In this document: in pieces, positions 12,153-26,200 of the stretch
Layout of the letters: each line of letters opens with the position of its first letter
How positions within the stretch are numbered: position 1 is the stretch's first letter
Source of the DNA: Desmodus rotundus
Lineage: Eukaryota; Chordata; Mammalia; Chiroptera; Phyllostomidae
DNA: 64,000 nt
NCBI RefSeq assembly: GCF_022682495.2
Contig: NC_071399.1
Location: forward strand, 9,095,342-9,159,341
Direction: 5' to 3'
Translations under genes and position numbers: made by a program
Notes under the pieces: generated by a model
The model's database searches: none
Told to the model about the DNA's origin: nothing
Seen by the model: only the letters and a program-made list of their open reading frames with translations

Positions 12153-13348
12153 AGATGTCTATTCAAGAAAAACACATGACCTTTGCTTGTAAGAATTCAA
12201 AGTCAATTACCTGAAAGCCAGGTATGAATATTTCTCCTTTTAAAATCAGATACAGAGAGTAGAAACAGTAATTTTTCTTAAATATGACAGGCAACAGATA
12301 TTGAAGTCTTTTCCCATAAATGGCATGGAAGATAATTACTCATCAGCAAAGCTGCATGCGGTTGACCTAATTTCAAACCAAAGGCCTTTAAAATATAAAG
12401 CTGGTTGTGAACTTGACAGTATTCAAAGTAGGCTACTACTCAAAGATGTTTCTTTACCTTTTTCCTACTGAAATTCCTCTGTACGTGACATTTACATCCA
12501 TTTCAGTTCGGCTGCTAAGATCTTTTAAATTCATGGACTTACAGAATCACAATACGAAGGCGTGCTTATCATCTGTGGGATTTGTAAAAGACGGTCTTTA
12601 GCTCAGTTGAAGGGAAGGATGAAGACCGAATTAGGAAATTCCCTTGTTTTCTCAACAACTAAATAGTCTGTACAAAAAAAAGAGCAAACATATGTACAAA
12701 ATTGTAGAGTCTACGCACATTGTGAAAAGATCAATCACTGCCCACAGAAGAAATATCATAAAAAGTTTTATCTATAAGGTGCTCAAGATCCAAATATGAA
12801 TAGTTCTTATGCAAAGTCATAAGAAATACAAAGCTAGTTCTCAGGGCGTGTGTGATTCAGGCACTGTTAACCGCGTCAAATCTTTCAGGTCCCGCATCGT
12901 TTTGTCCATTTCTACTTCAGGGCAGAAAATAGAACCTGAAGGATTTAACATTGCCTCTTGAAAGTGCCTAGTGTATTCCAAGGAAATATTGTACACACAC
13001 CAGGAAAATCAGGCTCAACATATTCCTGTCCTCAAATGTAGCCAGGATTCTGAGTTCCATAGAAGAAAAATAATTATCATAGTAAAAATAATTGTATTGA
13101 TCATAACCCTTGCTAAAACCAGCCTTAATACTTGTGATGCTTCTACAGTACTCTATTTCTATAAAATAAAGTGTGGGACTCTTTTACATTTCCCTAAACT
13201 GTACGACATATCACACGGATTGTCTGTACTCATACAATTGCAAATGCGTATGTGTACACACAGTGAAATCTTACCTAGGAATATTGCTTACAGATACTTT
13301 CAAGTGTCTATGTTAGAATAACTTTTTGCACCTCTCACTAACACTGCT

Positions 13349-13354
13349 TTTATT
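13349..13354 (-). terminator. Candidate proximal poly(A) signal AATAAA
   Basis: Canonical hexamer on the minus strand about 0.84 kb downstream of the SORBS2 stop. If used, it would give a short 3' UTR isoform. Confidence 0.35.
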
Positions 13355-14189
13355 TCAATTTTATCAGATAAATAAAACACTAAGAGCTCATTGTTCATGA
13401 TGCTGATTATTACATTTTAATATAAAATAGCAATGCAACTTTACAACACAATATTTTTTTTGTAGTCTACCTAAACCTCTTATATTCTCATGATTATTAC
13501 CAAAAGCTCTTATTCACTTACTGTTTGCACTTCTAAAAAGTACAAAAGAATTGCAGGAAAAGACTGCTATTGAAAACTCCCATTCAATCAACAAAAATCT
13601 CACTCATCCAAATGAACCTTCCTACCCTTGCTTTAGATTTTGTAATCACTGTGCATATTACAACATGTAAGTGCAGGCAAACAATAGCTGAAGTACAGTT
13701 GTCATGTCGTGTAAACGAGGACACTGGGCAAACTCGTGAAAGGAAAATACACTGCCAAGCTAAGAGTGTGAGAATGCACACCGTGGTATTTAGTAATAAA
13801 CCATCTTCAGGTGGCCTGACGGGAGGGACACTCTCCAAAGTGGGCCAGGGAGCCTCCTTGAGACACTCTTGTCTTTTGCCTCCGATATTTAACCCTTTTC
13901 AAGTGTAATGATTTTCTTTCTGACCCCATCACGCAGACGTCTCAGTTCAGAGCAGAAAGCAGGAATAATGCACTTTCACACGGAACCAGCCTGCCAGTCT
14001 CCCCACGGCCCAGCTCTGGCAGTTACTTTGCTGGTGGTTGGGGGGCAGGTGGAAGGTGGGGATGGTGAGAGGGTGGGTGACTTCTACTGGAAACTGTAAG
14101 GCATGACAGCGGGAGGCCTGTGGGGACCTTTGAGGGTAGGTTATGCAGATGTGGTGCCGAACCGCAGCTTCAAGAGGACGGAGGGTGGT

Positions 14190-14251
14190 TCACAGCCTCT
14201 TGACATAGTTCCCGGGGAAGGTACCAAAGAATTTGGTTCTTCTTGAGGTTC
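14190..14251 (-). CDS. SORBS2: SORBS2 exon E14: end of SH3-3 and stop codon
   Basis: Coding part of the last exon, 62 nt including the TGA at 14190-14192. It encodes [20 protein letters not shown], the last beta strands of SH3-3. This is the standard C-terminus of SORBS2, ending immediately after the SH3 domain. The acceptor is CTGTTCACAG. The 3' UTR follows towards lower coordinates. Confidence 0.98.
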
Positions 14252-17200
14252 CTGTGAACAGAAGCAGTAAATGAAATATCAGTCCCTAGACATGGGCTTG
14301 AAAAGTCTTCCTGTCCCAGGCTTCACTGAAGGAGCAAACGCTGCAGGGTTTGGGGAAGAAAACACAGAGACGTTAGGAAGACTGAGCCAGCAGTTTTCTC
14401 TGTACTAACGGTCGTCTTCATAGTGTTTTCGGGTTAAACGCTCTGCCTCCCTCACACCAGGCTGACCTGAAGAGCTCAGCCTCTCAGCCCGAGGGGAGCC
14501 CGTCCTGCTGGGGAGGTGGATTTTTAAGTGTAATGTTCTCACGTCTCAACACAGGTGTCACCTGGAGGCATCGGGGACACTGTCACAATTCAGTTTTATT
14601 GTCTCACAGAAGATAATGCCGAACGCCCCACGGTTCATTTACAAATAGCACTGCCAGAGTTCTTAGTACAATATAGAAAATTCAGGCAATTTACAAAGTC
14701 ACTAAAGGAAAAAACAAGGTAAACCACCATTTGGGGATGGGGGCTCTGTCGTTGCACATGATTTCTAATATGAATGAAACCACATGCACAAGTGGCCATC
14801 GATATGATTGCCTCTCCTTTCAAAGAACATAATTCTTTTGAACCTTTTTGTAACCATTGGTGCCCTGAATCCATCCTCAGGATTTCCAGCTCAGATAGAG
14901 TGAATAGCATTGTCATAGCTCCACGTCTCATCTGGGCTCTGTCCCCGTGTAGGTAAGCTCTTTGGCTTTGATGCTGAGTGGTGAGTTAATAGACACAGAG
15001 GCAGAGGCTTGCAGCTACAATGTGGCTGTGGTCCTTTCACTATTTCCTTACTGATTGCCTGGCTGCAGAGAGTCCTCATTCCCTCATCCGTTGTCTCCTC
15101 CAGCCTCCTATGCTCTTTCCTGCATGCCCTGCTATATGAGACTCTTGTCTGCAAATGTTCCCTCAGACAACTCCTAGTCTTCAGTGGGCAGAATGGAAGG
15201 TCTGTCTACTTCCTCCACAAATCAGAGCTGGGGTGGATCCCTGGGCTTGTTGGGCAGCTGCAGCAGACCCAGTGAATGGGTGAGCTGTGCACTGGACCTC
15301 GTTCTCACAAACGGATCCTCACTGCGCACAACTAACATTCTCCATGGGACAGACTGTTAGTGTTTCTTATCTAGGGAGCGCTTTTGTTAGATCTCAGCCT
15401 TTCCTGGTTGGTGCTCTTTAAAGAAATTTTCTTCTCCCAGGTGAATGGCAAGGAAAGCTGGCAGAAAATCACATCTCCCTGAAGCGGTCAGTACTAACCT
15501 ACATTAAAAATGCAACGGCCTTGGGATTACATAGAGCCTATGAAAGTGCGAAAGAGCAAAGGTGTTACGGAATCAAAGAAAGCTCTCTTGTCACGTCCGG
15601 CCATGCAGGGGAGCAAACACAAGCACATTGCAAGTGGCCGAGTGTTGGAAAGGCACACGTACCCACAAACCATCCATCGTCACATTTTTCCATCACGTCG
15701 ATGACGTCGCTCTCTCTGAGCTCCAGCTCGTCTTCATTCCTAGGAGTGTAGTTATACAGAGCCTGGAACCTTCAACGGGACAAATGGACGTGTTTAAGAA
15801 AGAAATCCTTGCACCTTTGCAAAACTACAGGAGATGCACACTAGTAATTTTACTTTTCACATTTCTATTCTTATTAATATGTTATAATTAGGTAACCCAA
15901 GTCTTTGATAAGCACGTAAATAGAAATATTTAGCCTCTCGTGGGAGTTAAATCACTCTACTAGCCTTTCAAAACTCGCCACGAGGAATATTCATGGCAGA
16001 TTATAACATCTCTGAGTGGGATGAAACATTTTAATGTTTATCAGTAAGACCCACATTTCAATTGGCAGGTCACAGATATTGAGCATGCAGACATTCAGTA
16101 CTTATAAAGAATATGGAAGAAGTGCTAGCTGCATTATTTAGCTACATACAAACAAGGAATACAGGGTTAGCTCCCTACAATCGGAAGGAAGTTATCACAG
16201 TTTGCAAGTTGAATTTTCAAATTATTCAAAATTGAGATGTACATACAAAATATCTCAGACACATGCCGTCTAAATCACTATGTGAAAGTGACTGTAAAAC
16301 AGAATGTTATTATTTTTTTCACCAGGAATAATTCTTTAAAGCAGTTTAGTTTCCTAGTTTGAGCCTGTGTTCTCTGAGGATTTAGAATTTGAAAATTTGA
16401 TATTCACCCACGAAATGAAGTGGATGTATTCTGTGCTCTGTTATCACTGACCTAATTTCAAAGAGTAGATAGATTATGGGCATAGAAATTCCCTTTTGAA
16501 AGGTCCTGGAGAAATTGTATTGGATGTGAAAACTCTCTCTTGAGGTAATTTTACATAAAAAAGTGATAGAATGCTACCACATTCCTTTTTCTATCTGAAT
16601 TCTTTGAGAGCATATATTTCGGTGACATTGATTGGTAAAAAATTCAGGCGTTGAAGTTTTGGTAATAAAATACCTTGTATTTAGTGCATATTAACATGGT
16701 CTGGCTTTTTGGAAAGCGAAGACACAAATTCTAGCAGCTGAGGAGGTTGGAAAGCATTAGAGCTGCAGTGAAGATGAAAACTTCACAGTGCTTCTAAAAT
16801 ATTATCAGTATTGTGAGGGGGTTCCAAAAAACTCAGTGAATTGGTTCGCTGTTTTCATAACAGTTACGTAATTCTACCAGTGTGAGAAAATAAGAACCAC
16901 ATGTTGGGGCATTTTGAATTTTTTTTAAAAGCCAACTTAAAAATTTGGTACTATTGAATACTGCTCAGGACTTAGAATGGTTTAGTTCTAATTTCTTTAT
17001 TCATTTGGAAAACCCTAGTTTGGAAGAACAAAACTATTCTATCACTGGGACTCAAACGTCATGTCATAAGTCAGGGACAAAGCCCTACTGGTGTTTGTCT
17101 CCCCCCATGTCCAGGACCTGGGTAAAGCAGGCCCGGGTGGGGGGCTGGGGGGTGCCTGGGGAAGAGTTGGTGAGATGAGGTGCCCAACATCTTCTCCTAG

Positions 17201-20200
17201 AAAACATGTCTTCCCTGGCCTGGGACCAAACCCCGAAACTCCAACACTGGAGACGTCCTCCTCTGTTAATATTTCGGCCTCCTAGTAGAGCTTTACAGCT
17301 ACCTGCACTCGTTGAGATTGGGCTTCCGCACTCATCTGTCGAGAGGCAATTCTGATTATGAGGAAGGGCAGAGAAAACCAGCCAGAATCTCCGAAAGGCA
17401 GCAGAAAAGGCCCGGGGAGGGGGGAATACCAACATTACTTAGTTTGGAGGGCTGCAAGGGGCCAGCCCTCGTTGGAGTAATCAAGTTGTTTTGTTGTTTA
17501 GGGATTTCACTTGGAGGCCGTTCAGGTGAAGGGATGGCACATATGGCATATCCACTGGGAAAGTCGATTTCAACATAGTTCCTTCTATAATTTCACCCTT
17601 GAGAGAGCGATTCATTCCAGGGCTGCTAGTTCAGTGGGTACACATCTCAGCATCTCTCGCTTTGGGACACACTGGTTCTCTGACTGAGCTGCTCAGGGGT
17701 CAGCTGTCACCCAGGCACGGCTCCAGCCACTTAGGGAGACAGGCCTATTTAAGGCCACAGACCCCAGCTGCTTGGAGAATCTCAAGGTCCCAAGAGCCAA
17801 AAAAACCAAAATTGGCACGAACTCCTACTTCAAGTTGGCGTGATGAAAGCCAGGGTGCTTGTCAAAATTTACTTACCATCCTGGTTCACTTAGACCACAA
17901 AAAAGGGGGGAGGTCAGGGAAACATAAACCAACCCTTCAGAAAACTTCCTGCCTCACTTGGCTTTCAGACTCAGCTACGCACGGCAGGAAATGCGGAGAA
18001 CAGCAATGTCTCGGGCTGTTTGGAGAGAAGTGCAGGCGAGAAGGAGGGTGGCCGTAGGGTTTGGGCGCCTCCACAAGAGAGTGGGCTTGTCTCCACAGGG
18101 CATGCTCCACCACCCTTCATGCTTTCCCTAACTTGCAAATTTTTAATCGGGTATTTCACTGTAATTCTGAACTGCAGCAATGTAACACATTGTCCCTACT
18201 TTCACTCAAAACCTATTTCTTGAACGAGAGATAAGCGACACCTCATTAACTGGGGTTGTCATCAAAGAGAAGTGTAATAGAGAGTGCTTTACAAGTCCAA
18301 AACAGGATTTCAAAACTCTGCCTTCTTTCTCCCTGCCTCTGCGCTCAGAGGTTCCATAAACACACAAATGACCAAGATTGGAAGTCTTAACTCCATAGTT
18401 CATAAAGCAGCGCAACATACTACACCGGTTAATTCACAAAATCCTTCAAAGCTGCTACTGTAATCTGTTGGTGATGCAATAAACCTAACCGGCCCTGGAA
18501 TTTATTTTTTTGTGGTGTGATCCTATCGTCATTTGTGTAAATAAGAAAACAAACAAAAACGTTAGAATTACAAGTTATATTTAAAGTCTTTCCAATTCAG
18601 GGAAATTTTGAATGATTCTTATGTCCAACCTGACCTTTTCATAGTCTTTTTCTTATTAACAAGGCCTTCTGGTTGTACTCGCAGACAGCCAGTCTGGGGT
18701 GAGAGATGCTTTCTGAAGAGCATGCTTTTAACTAAGTTTCAGGTCCGTGAGAAATGAGGAGGATGCACGGTGACGCAGGCACCAGGCCCACACCTGCTGG
18801 ACTTGCTGGGCTCTAGGTGGGCGGAGCCTGGGCCGTGGGCAGGAGGCTCCCTCTGTGCACTCAGTATGCCTGATGTACCTCCTTCCAGGGGCCTAGCTCT
18901 GACTCACAGAATGGCAGGCACCAGTAGGAGGTAGATCCCCCCTGAGCATCTCTCATGGGCAACAATGGAACAGAAAAAGACACACAAGATAGGAGTCTGA
19001 AGGACAGTGTGTGACACCTTCAGGATGATTTAACTTACATGTCAGCAAGGAGAGGGGACTTGAAAGTATGAAAAGGCGTGTCACCGAATGCCAGCGCATT
19101 TTTAACACTGTCATTCCCAGAGACCCTCCCCAGAATGCAACTTTGGAATTGTCACTAACTTATCACTTTATCACTTTATCACTAATTTATCATAATAGTA
19201 TTACATTCTCCTGCTCTCTAAATATGTGCAGAAACAATGTTAAGGCATTTTCAGTATCTTTAAAGATATAGTTACTAGAATCTACATGGTGCGTGAACAG
19301 AGGGAGACGGATTCCCAAGTCTTAGGCATCTCTACAGCTTCGCAAGGCTTCTCTAGGGCGTAAATCAGTCTCTGCAAACCACTGGTTTCTTTTTTTAAAC
19401 AAGTGTCTTCTCTCTGTTATGAGAGATGGAGACTATTGCAATCCCTCTTAATCTGGGAGGTCTCACGTTAGTTACTTTGGTCTCTGTCACTCGCAGAGTT
19501 GTGCCATGCTCTCTTCTGGTAGGTCAATCGCCCGTTCTGTGGGTCGAGGTTAGTCTTGAGTTTAGAAGGTAAGAAGAATACTTACGGTTCCCCCCCACCT
19601 TGGATGTTTTCATGAGTAAACACAGGGCGCTGTGGCTGAAATGAAATGATTTTCAATGTAATCAGTGTTTCAACTGGTACTACTTAAAAGATAACTTGGA
19701 TAATGGCATGGTACTTTGCTTGACATTTAATATTTCCTGTTGTAAAAAACCAAGAGGAAGAAAAAAAAACCAAAGGGCTTCTGCAGGATTAATAATGAAA
19801 ATATTTTGAAGGGTGCTTCAAATTAATTTAAGACAACCAAGGTTCAAATGTTTTGAACATATCCACAATCTCAGCTGCTCAAGTTTTAAGGAAAAGTCAG
19901 GGTTTAGTCCCATTGATTTTTTCAAAGGCCAGGAATACAGTAAGAACATAGATACCAAACCACTTGAATGGGCAGTCTGGACACCTTCATACAACCTTAT
20001 TCCTCAGCGTTTTCTCAAACAAGCAGAGAATGAACCACATTTAGTCCGACAGCAAAGTGTCCACATTCATTCTTACACGCTTTTCCTTCACAGACGACAT
20101 TTTCACATACAGTACGGATGGAAATATCGATAGGCGGACATCCCATGCTACATTTGAATCAACACTCTCTGTTCTCAGTGTGGATAAAACACATGCATTT

Positions 20201-23200
20201 TTAAAGAAGAGAAAACAGAGAACTTTAAATAGAATGCAACAAACAATATCCAGGTAACATGTAACATTTTACCTTAGAAGAGAAATATTGGTGGGAATTC
20301 CCCGTGCACTGAACTCTCAAAAGAGTTTCCTTGCCTTTTAAACTAAGCATCAAGACCAGTATCTGTAATAGATACTTATAATATTGGAAATGACAAGCCT
20401 TAGCATCCCATATATCCACATAAATATTGCAGTGAATGAAACTTAACACATTTGTTGACTATGTAAACTCAGGGTCCTTTATACCAACTCCTTAAATGTT
20501 ACCTTTTAAGGGAAAACTTATTACAATTTTCACAACGTGTTTCAAAAGCATTCTCCTCTCACTGATGGCTACGTGGTGAAATGAGGTGAATCAGAGTTTG
20601 CCCGGGGATTATGGAAGTGACTGATGACTACCGAGTCAGTTCCTAGGTGGATCCAAGTGCTTAGACGTCAGGGACAGGGCCACGGCCACTTCCCAGATCT
20701 TAGGGTTACAAGTGGATTCCTGACAGGCTGGGTGATTTTCCCTGCAAATTGTCCAGAGAAACCCCACTGGTCCAAGATGGGGAACTCTGGGGTTCCTTTC
20801 AGTCTGAGTCTTATTCTGCCCCCTTCCCAAATTCTGCATCTACTGTCTTTCTGTCTAAGCTGTCTGTCTAGCTGAAGAAGAGTAGGCACTTAGCTAGCTT
20901 TACTAAATTTTAAGCTTTGATTGTATTAATTGAAGTTTTTGTTAATAGTATTTTTAGAAATTTCAGTCAACCGTCTGTGCATGGGATATATAAACTTAAG
21001 ACCAAAGAATGGGTAAAAATGACCGGACACATGTATGACTTTAGAGTACAATACACTACTCCTGTAAGTCAATATAAAATGACTAACAATGTATTTGTTA
21101 CTAAAATTATTAAATACGCTGTTTTAAAAATGATGAAGACTAAGCTGTTTTTCAGCTATTTTAAGGTCATTTAATTTAACATAAATTAAATCAATTTAAA
21201 TATATGAAAAACAAATATAAGTCATTTATAAGTCTATATGATATTAAATTTCTTCAATTTCTTGTCCAATCATATTGTATATTTATAACTTTTAATGCAG
21301 AAATAAGATGTATATATAAATTGCTATTAACATCTTGTAATAATTTTCCAGTCTTCTTTCTCACTTTAAATCGCTACAGAATAACACTCCCTCATATATG
21401 TGTATATATATTTTAGTTCTAGTAACCATTTTCTTCTTTTTTTGTTTTGACGTTAAGATTGTTCTAGACTATTTTTGTTATCATAAATAACAGTGCTATG
21501 AACATTTTATATAAAGAACTATTTTTCTTCTTTTGAATCATCCCTGAAAACACAATTCCAGGAATAAAATTTCTGCCCAAAGATTACACATTCAAGCTAC
21601 ATCCTGTTGAAAATGCTTTCATTAGTCAGTCAAACATACTGTATATAAAACTGTAACTTAAAAAAACCCTGCACTACCATATTTGAAATCACATGTCAAG
21701 GTGGGTACTGTTCTCTCACAAAAATAGTTGTAGCACCACTTCCAGTGCATAACAAAGTTATAAATAATAAATAGTACTCGTTCTTGCCTGGAGAGAAAAC
21801 ATTTTGTAAAATATGTTTCACTGTGCTCTGAAAATGGTGTGCCTATTTCCAAATATTTAAATCATTCTAATACTTGTAAGATGAGTAAAAATTTGACTTT
21901 TACATGTGGCACCCACAGCTTGGTAAAAGCTGTTTTCTTGTTTCCTTATGTTAAAGTGTGGCTGCAACTTTAAAAATCAGATTGTTCACTAATGTAAAAC
22001 AATCTGCTTTTAACATCATCTGCTTTTAATCACCGTTTTGTAATTGTCATGACAATTTTGCTAGTTTAATTCAGTTCATCTCATGCATCATGAAAATGAA
22101 CCCTCCCTTTGGCAATTATAAAGATAGGGTTATTGCCAGAGGGGTATGGCCCCCCAGCGCAACGGGCCTCTGCATCTCCAGGCTTCATGCTCCCAGATTG
22201 CTGGCCGGTAACGCCTCTGCTTTCACCCACCTTCCCCACTGTGTCTTCTCCTTCCTCTCCTTTAAAAGCACCCTCCCTTACTTTTGTTTTCCCTGAATCA
22301 CCAGTTCTCTACACTGTTCCCATCCTCAGGCCAGGACTGATCACAGCTTCATCAGCATAGAAGTTATGTATCTATATAACTGAGCTCTACATGGTGAGCT
22401 ATAGAGTTTCTCTAAGGTTGCCTTTTTAACAGGAATCATTTCCGTGTGACTGTGCGTGACTGAGAACCAGCTTTGTGGAAAGCTGACCGTGACAGCATTC
22501 GAATGAATTTATTTTAAAAGATTTTGGTCAACAGAGGAATACGTAGCATTAATAGATACATTTATGTCTTTCCAGTGTTGGCATTGACTGTATAACCTTG
22601 GACACAGGTTCCTGATTTCTTAAATCCTGGAACCTTAGCTCCCTGATTTCTAAAATCAAGGAGTCAGACAAGACGATGATTAAGATCTTGCCTGTCCCCC
22701 TGAAGGAGTCTGTAAAGGAAGCAGCATTTCCACAGGCATCTTCCCTGTGTTACCCAGAGGTGCCATTATCAACATTACCCAGGCAGCTGTCAGAGAGCTG
22801 TGACAATCGGCTAATTTATCGGGTAATTCTCAAGTGTCGCAGTCACGTGGAAACAGTAATAGTAATAACTCAACTTCATTCTGCAGATCTGTAAACCAAA
22901 TCCCCAAGATGGCTTCTTAATTTCACAAGGAAGTGAAAATAAGACAATGATAATTTTGACTCTCACTGTTTATTGCATGAAAGATTACTATGATGGAATA
23001 GATGGCCTCAGCTGGTTAAAATCAGCATCTTAATTCTCCCCTTTAGGCAGCTGTTTATGTTCTGTGTGGACACAAGCAAATCATCTCAGGGCCTATGTTT
23101 TGCTTTTCTTCCTCTTGAAAAAGAGGTCTGTTGTGTGTCTGCACTCTACTGCCACCCCATGGTCAGGAGTGGCAGCAACATAGTAAGTGTTGGTGCCTTG

Positions 23201-26200
23201 AGTCAGCCTGGATTGATTTTGGGAGAGATTTTAAAGACTGCAGAGCAATGTGGACTTGATATTCATCTGTTTTTCTGACGATGTTTATCCCTTCCCATGT
23301 TTAAAATTCTTGAGAAAGGACCACTCTTTAGCCACCAGGATTTCTGGTCTACGATCCTTTCTACTTTTTCTACTCAGGCATTTCTATTACTCATAACTTA
23401 GCAGTTTTGCAATAAATACAGAACAATAGACATTCGTGACATTCAGAAAGGCTCACATGAACCATGAATTTATGAATGTGGGAAACCACATTCATAAATC
23501 TGTGGTAATAGATTAGAGACCCCATGCTGGGAACTTTGGGTGAGGATTACATCATGCTTGTATTGTATTATCTTAAGAGCACAATAGAAGATGAGTCTTA
23601 AGAGCACAATAAAAATTAGAAAACCCAATGGAGCATCACGCTATTTTCATGGAAGCCTAAATATTTAATCTTTTCCTTTTAGTGTTGCTATTTTTAATGT
23701 CAAAAATGGATACAATTGAGACAAGTTTTAAGCACATGCTAAGTTTCAAAGCCAGAATCAAATCACAAATCACCGATGATACAGGAAGCTGCTTTGAATA
23801 TCCTGAAATCTCTAGTATCGGTGAAATATATACTTCTCTAGCTCAGAAGATGAGATACAGTCTGCCCAAAACCTATCATGCTTCTGTGGAGGCATCTCTG
23901 GAGGGTTACCTACATCTAGTGTTAGGTGATTTGTAAATAAGGGTTGACTGTTATTTTTAAATACTAATGTGGAAAAAAATCTTTGGAAGAGTTATAAGCA
24001 GCTCTAGAGCTCTTAAATCAAATTTTCCCCCAGAAAATGTTAGTTGTAGTAACTGCCAACCAGAACTAGATGACATTCTCCTTTTAACAGTACCATGTTT
24101 ATGCTTAAAGGCTTCCTTTTCCTTCTTACCTTATGACATCAACTCACACTTTGCATTAATCTAAAGAATAGAAAATATTTATGTTGCACACAAACATGCA
24201 AACATACAAATGCATACTGTAAAAATCTGGCAACAGAAAAACTTAAGGTGACCCAAAGCATGCCCTGTTATTGACCCATGGGAAATTTGTGGACATAAAT
24301 TTGTGGCCATATTAATTATGGGAGAAGTCTTTTTTTTTTTTGGCTCTGGAAGGCCCTTCTGTGGAGTCTAAGAATCTCTTCAAATCAACATTCCTCTTTC
24401 TCTATGGCAACACAAATCTCTGGAAACAAAAGGAGGTCTTATTTTGCTACACAAAAAGCACAAATATGGCATTAAACACAGAGAAGTGTCTCCATTTGTA
24501 AAAAGCAGAGAAAGGAATTTTCTTTGCAGTGACGCCCTGAAACACTTGCAGACCCACCGTCATGTGACAGACCACGTGAGGTTAAACCGGGCTGTCAAAA
24601 TAGAGATGGTAAAGGCACTGGCTTATTCAGGGAAGGCAATTCTGAACCCCTGGCTGCCATCCTCAGAAGTCACAGTGCCATTGAGAACCCATTCGTTGTA
24701 AAGCGCCATCTGTGTTACAGAACTAAGTAGTTAACAGGGAAAAGCAGTTTGATCTGTAAGTTCAACCCAGGCTGTCAAGAGACCTGGAGAACCTGGAGTC
24801 CAGAGTAGCAGTGTTGGCTTAAACAGAGCCACAGGGCGAGGGGGCACCCACCACAGAGCAACAAGATGTTTTGCAACAAGGGTCATGGATTTAAAAAATA
24901 TACAAATAAACTGAATGGCACAGAAGCAACCATTACGGAAAGTATGTGTGAGTTCAGTACAGGGGGGAGCAAAAGTAGGTTTACAGTTGTGACTACGTGG
25001 AACACAGAGTTTATTCTTGTATTGTCATTTATTAATTATTGTATTTTTCCCATACGAACAACTGTAAGGCTACTTTTGCCCCACCCGGTGACCGCTTTAT
25101 GCTTTGCACGGAGACAATGACTGGGAAGCAGGATTTATAGAGAACATTTGCACAGAAGCGCGAGACTGTGCAGACGGCACGGGCTGCCCCCTTATTTGTC
25201 TAGTGGAGAATGTGGCCATAGCTTTCTGGACCCGGGGAAGCTTTCACACACATAAAGAGGGGTGCATTATGCAAACACTTGGGATAGGGTTTTCCGGTTG
25301 ATCTGATAACATAGCTCATCATCAGCTGGTCACTTCATCCCAAGGTTGCCTCTACCCTACTTTACTGGCAAGGGGCAAGCGAGGAAGAGCCAGCCCACTG
25401 AGAGTGTGCGTGTGCCGCCAGGTGCCTGGCGCCAGGGCTTCTGTCCCTACCCTGTGGGAACTGCTGAGCCCTCTGACAGGCGAGCTGCAGGATCTCCTAG
25501 ACATCACTGGGCTACGCGGAGGCTTACCCAAGACAAAGGTCTCGCTTTTTAAATCAGCCTGGAAAAGCCATGAGAAGTCAGTTAGTTCCCGTCTTCACTC
25601 TGCAGCCTTCCGGGGAGCGTTCCTGTTTTGGTTTTCATGCACACACAGCCCGCCAGGCTCCCGAATGCTGGCACAGCGGGGCGGGTCCACCCCTCTGCAG
25701 AAGGCTCTGCAGGCGCCCACCGCGCACACCACAGGCATCAGTTCTGCTTGGATCCGAACTCACAGGCAGAGCGGAGGAAGATTATAGGGGGAAGGCGGCC
25801 CAGAGGAGGTGTTTGAAGGCAAGGTGCATGGCTCAGAACGCGTGCAAGGAAACTTCACGCCTCTAACAGAATGCTTCACAACTGGGTTCAAGACACCCTC
25901 AGATCCGACCTGTTTTCTTTGAGCTTATTTGAATAGATACAATGTAAGAGAGAGGCAGATTTTGCTTGCTACGCGTCAAATTGTATAGAAAGTGCCAATC
26001 ATTTGTCGGAGGTGGGGGCAGAATTTTCTAACAAAATACATAAGGAGAAAATAAGACTTTGGGGCGGAAATAAAGAAATATAACTACGTACTGAATATTG
26101 TCCTAACTCCAAGCACCTTGCGACTATTTCAGCATTCCTTCAAAGTAAGACTTTTCACACGACAGGGAATGAGCTGAGCGGTCCTGTGTATGAGTATGCT

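Larger units (their letters stand above)
12130..14189 (-). other. SORBS2: SORBS2 3' UTR (extent uncertain)
   Basis: The sequence downstream of the stop codon is free of recognisable repeats for about 2 kb and is AT-rich, as expected of a long 3' UTR. AATAAA on the minus strand occurs at 13349-13354 (about 0.84 kb after the stop), at 12147-12152 (about 2.0 kb) and at 11726-11731 (about 2.5 kb). The second is followed by a T-rich stretch on the transcribed sense strand, which favours it as an end. Which sites are used cannot be told from sequence alone. Confidence 0.45.

Noticed and set aside
15756..15762. TTCCAG seven bases inside E13 as an alternative acceptor
   Set aside because: Using it would remove seven bases and break the frame from E12; the upstream GAAG|G junction restores proline-phenylalanine-glutamine.
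16816..16930. Possible mariner remnant (GGTTCCAAAAAACTCAGTG and following)
   Set aside because: Only one end looks familiar and no inverted partner was found, so it is not listed as a feature.
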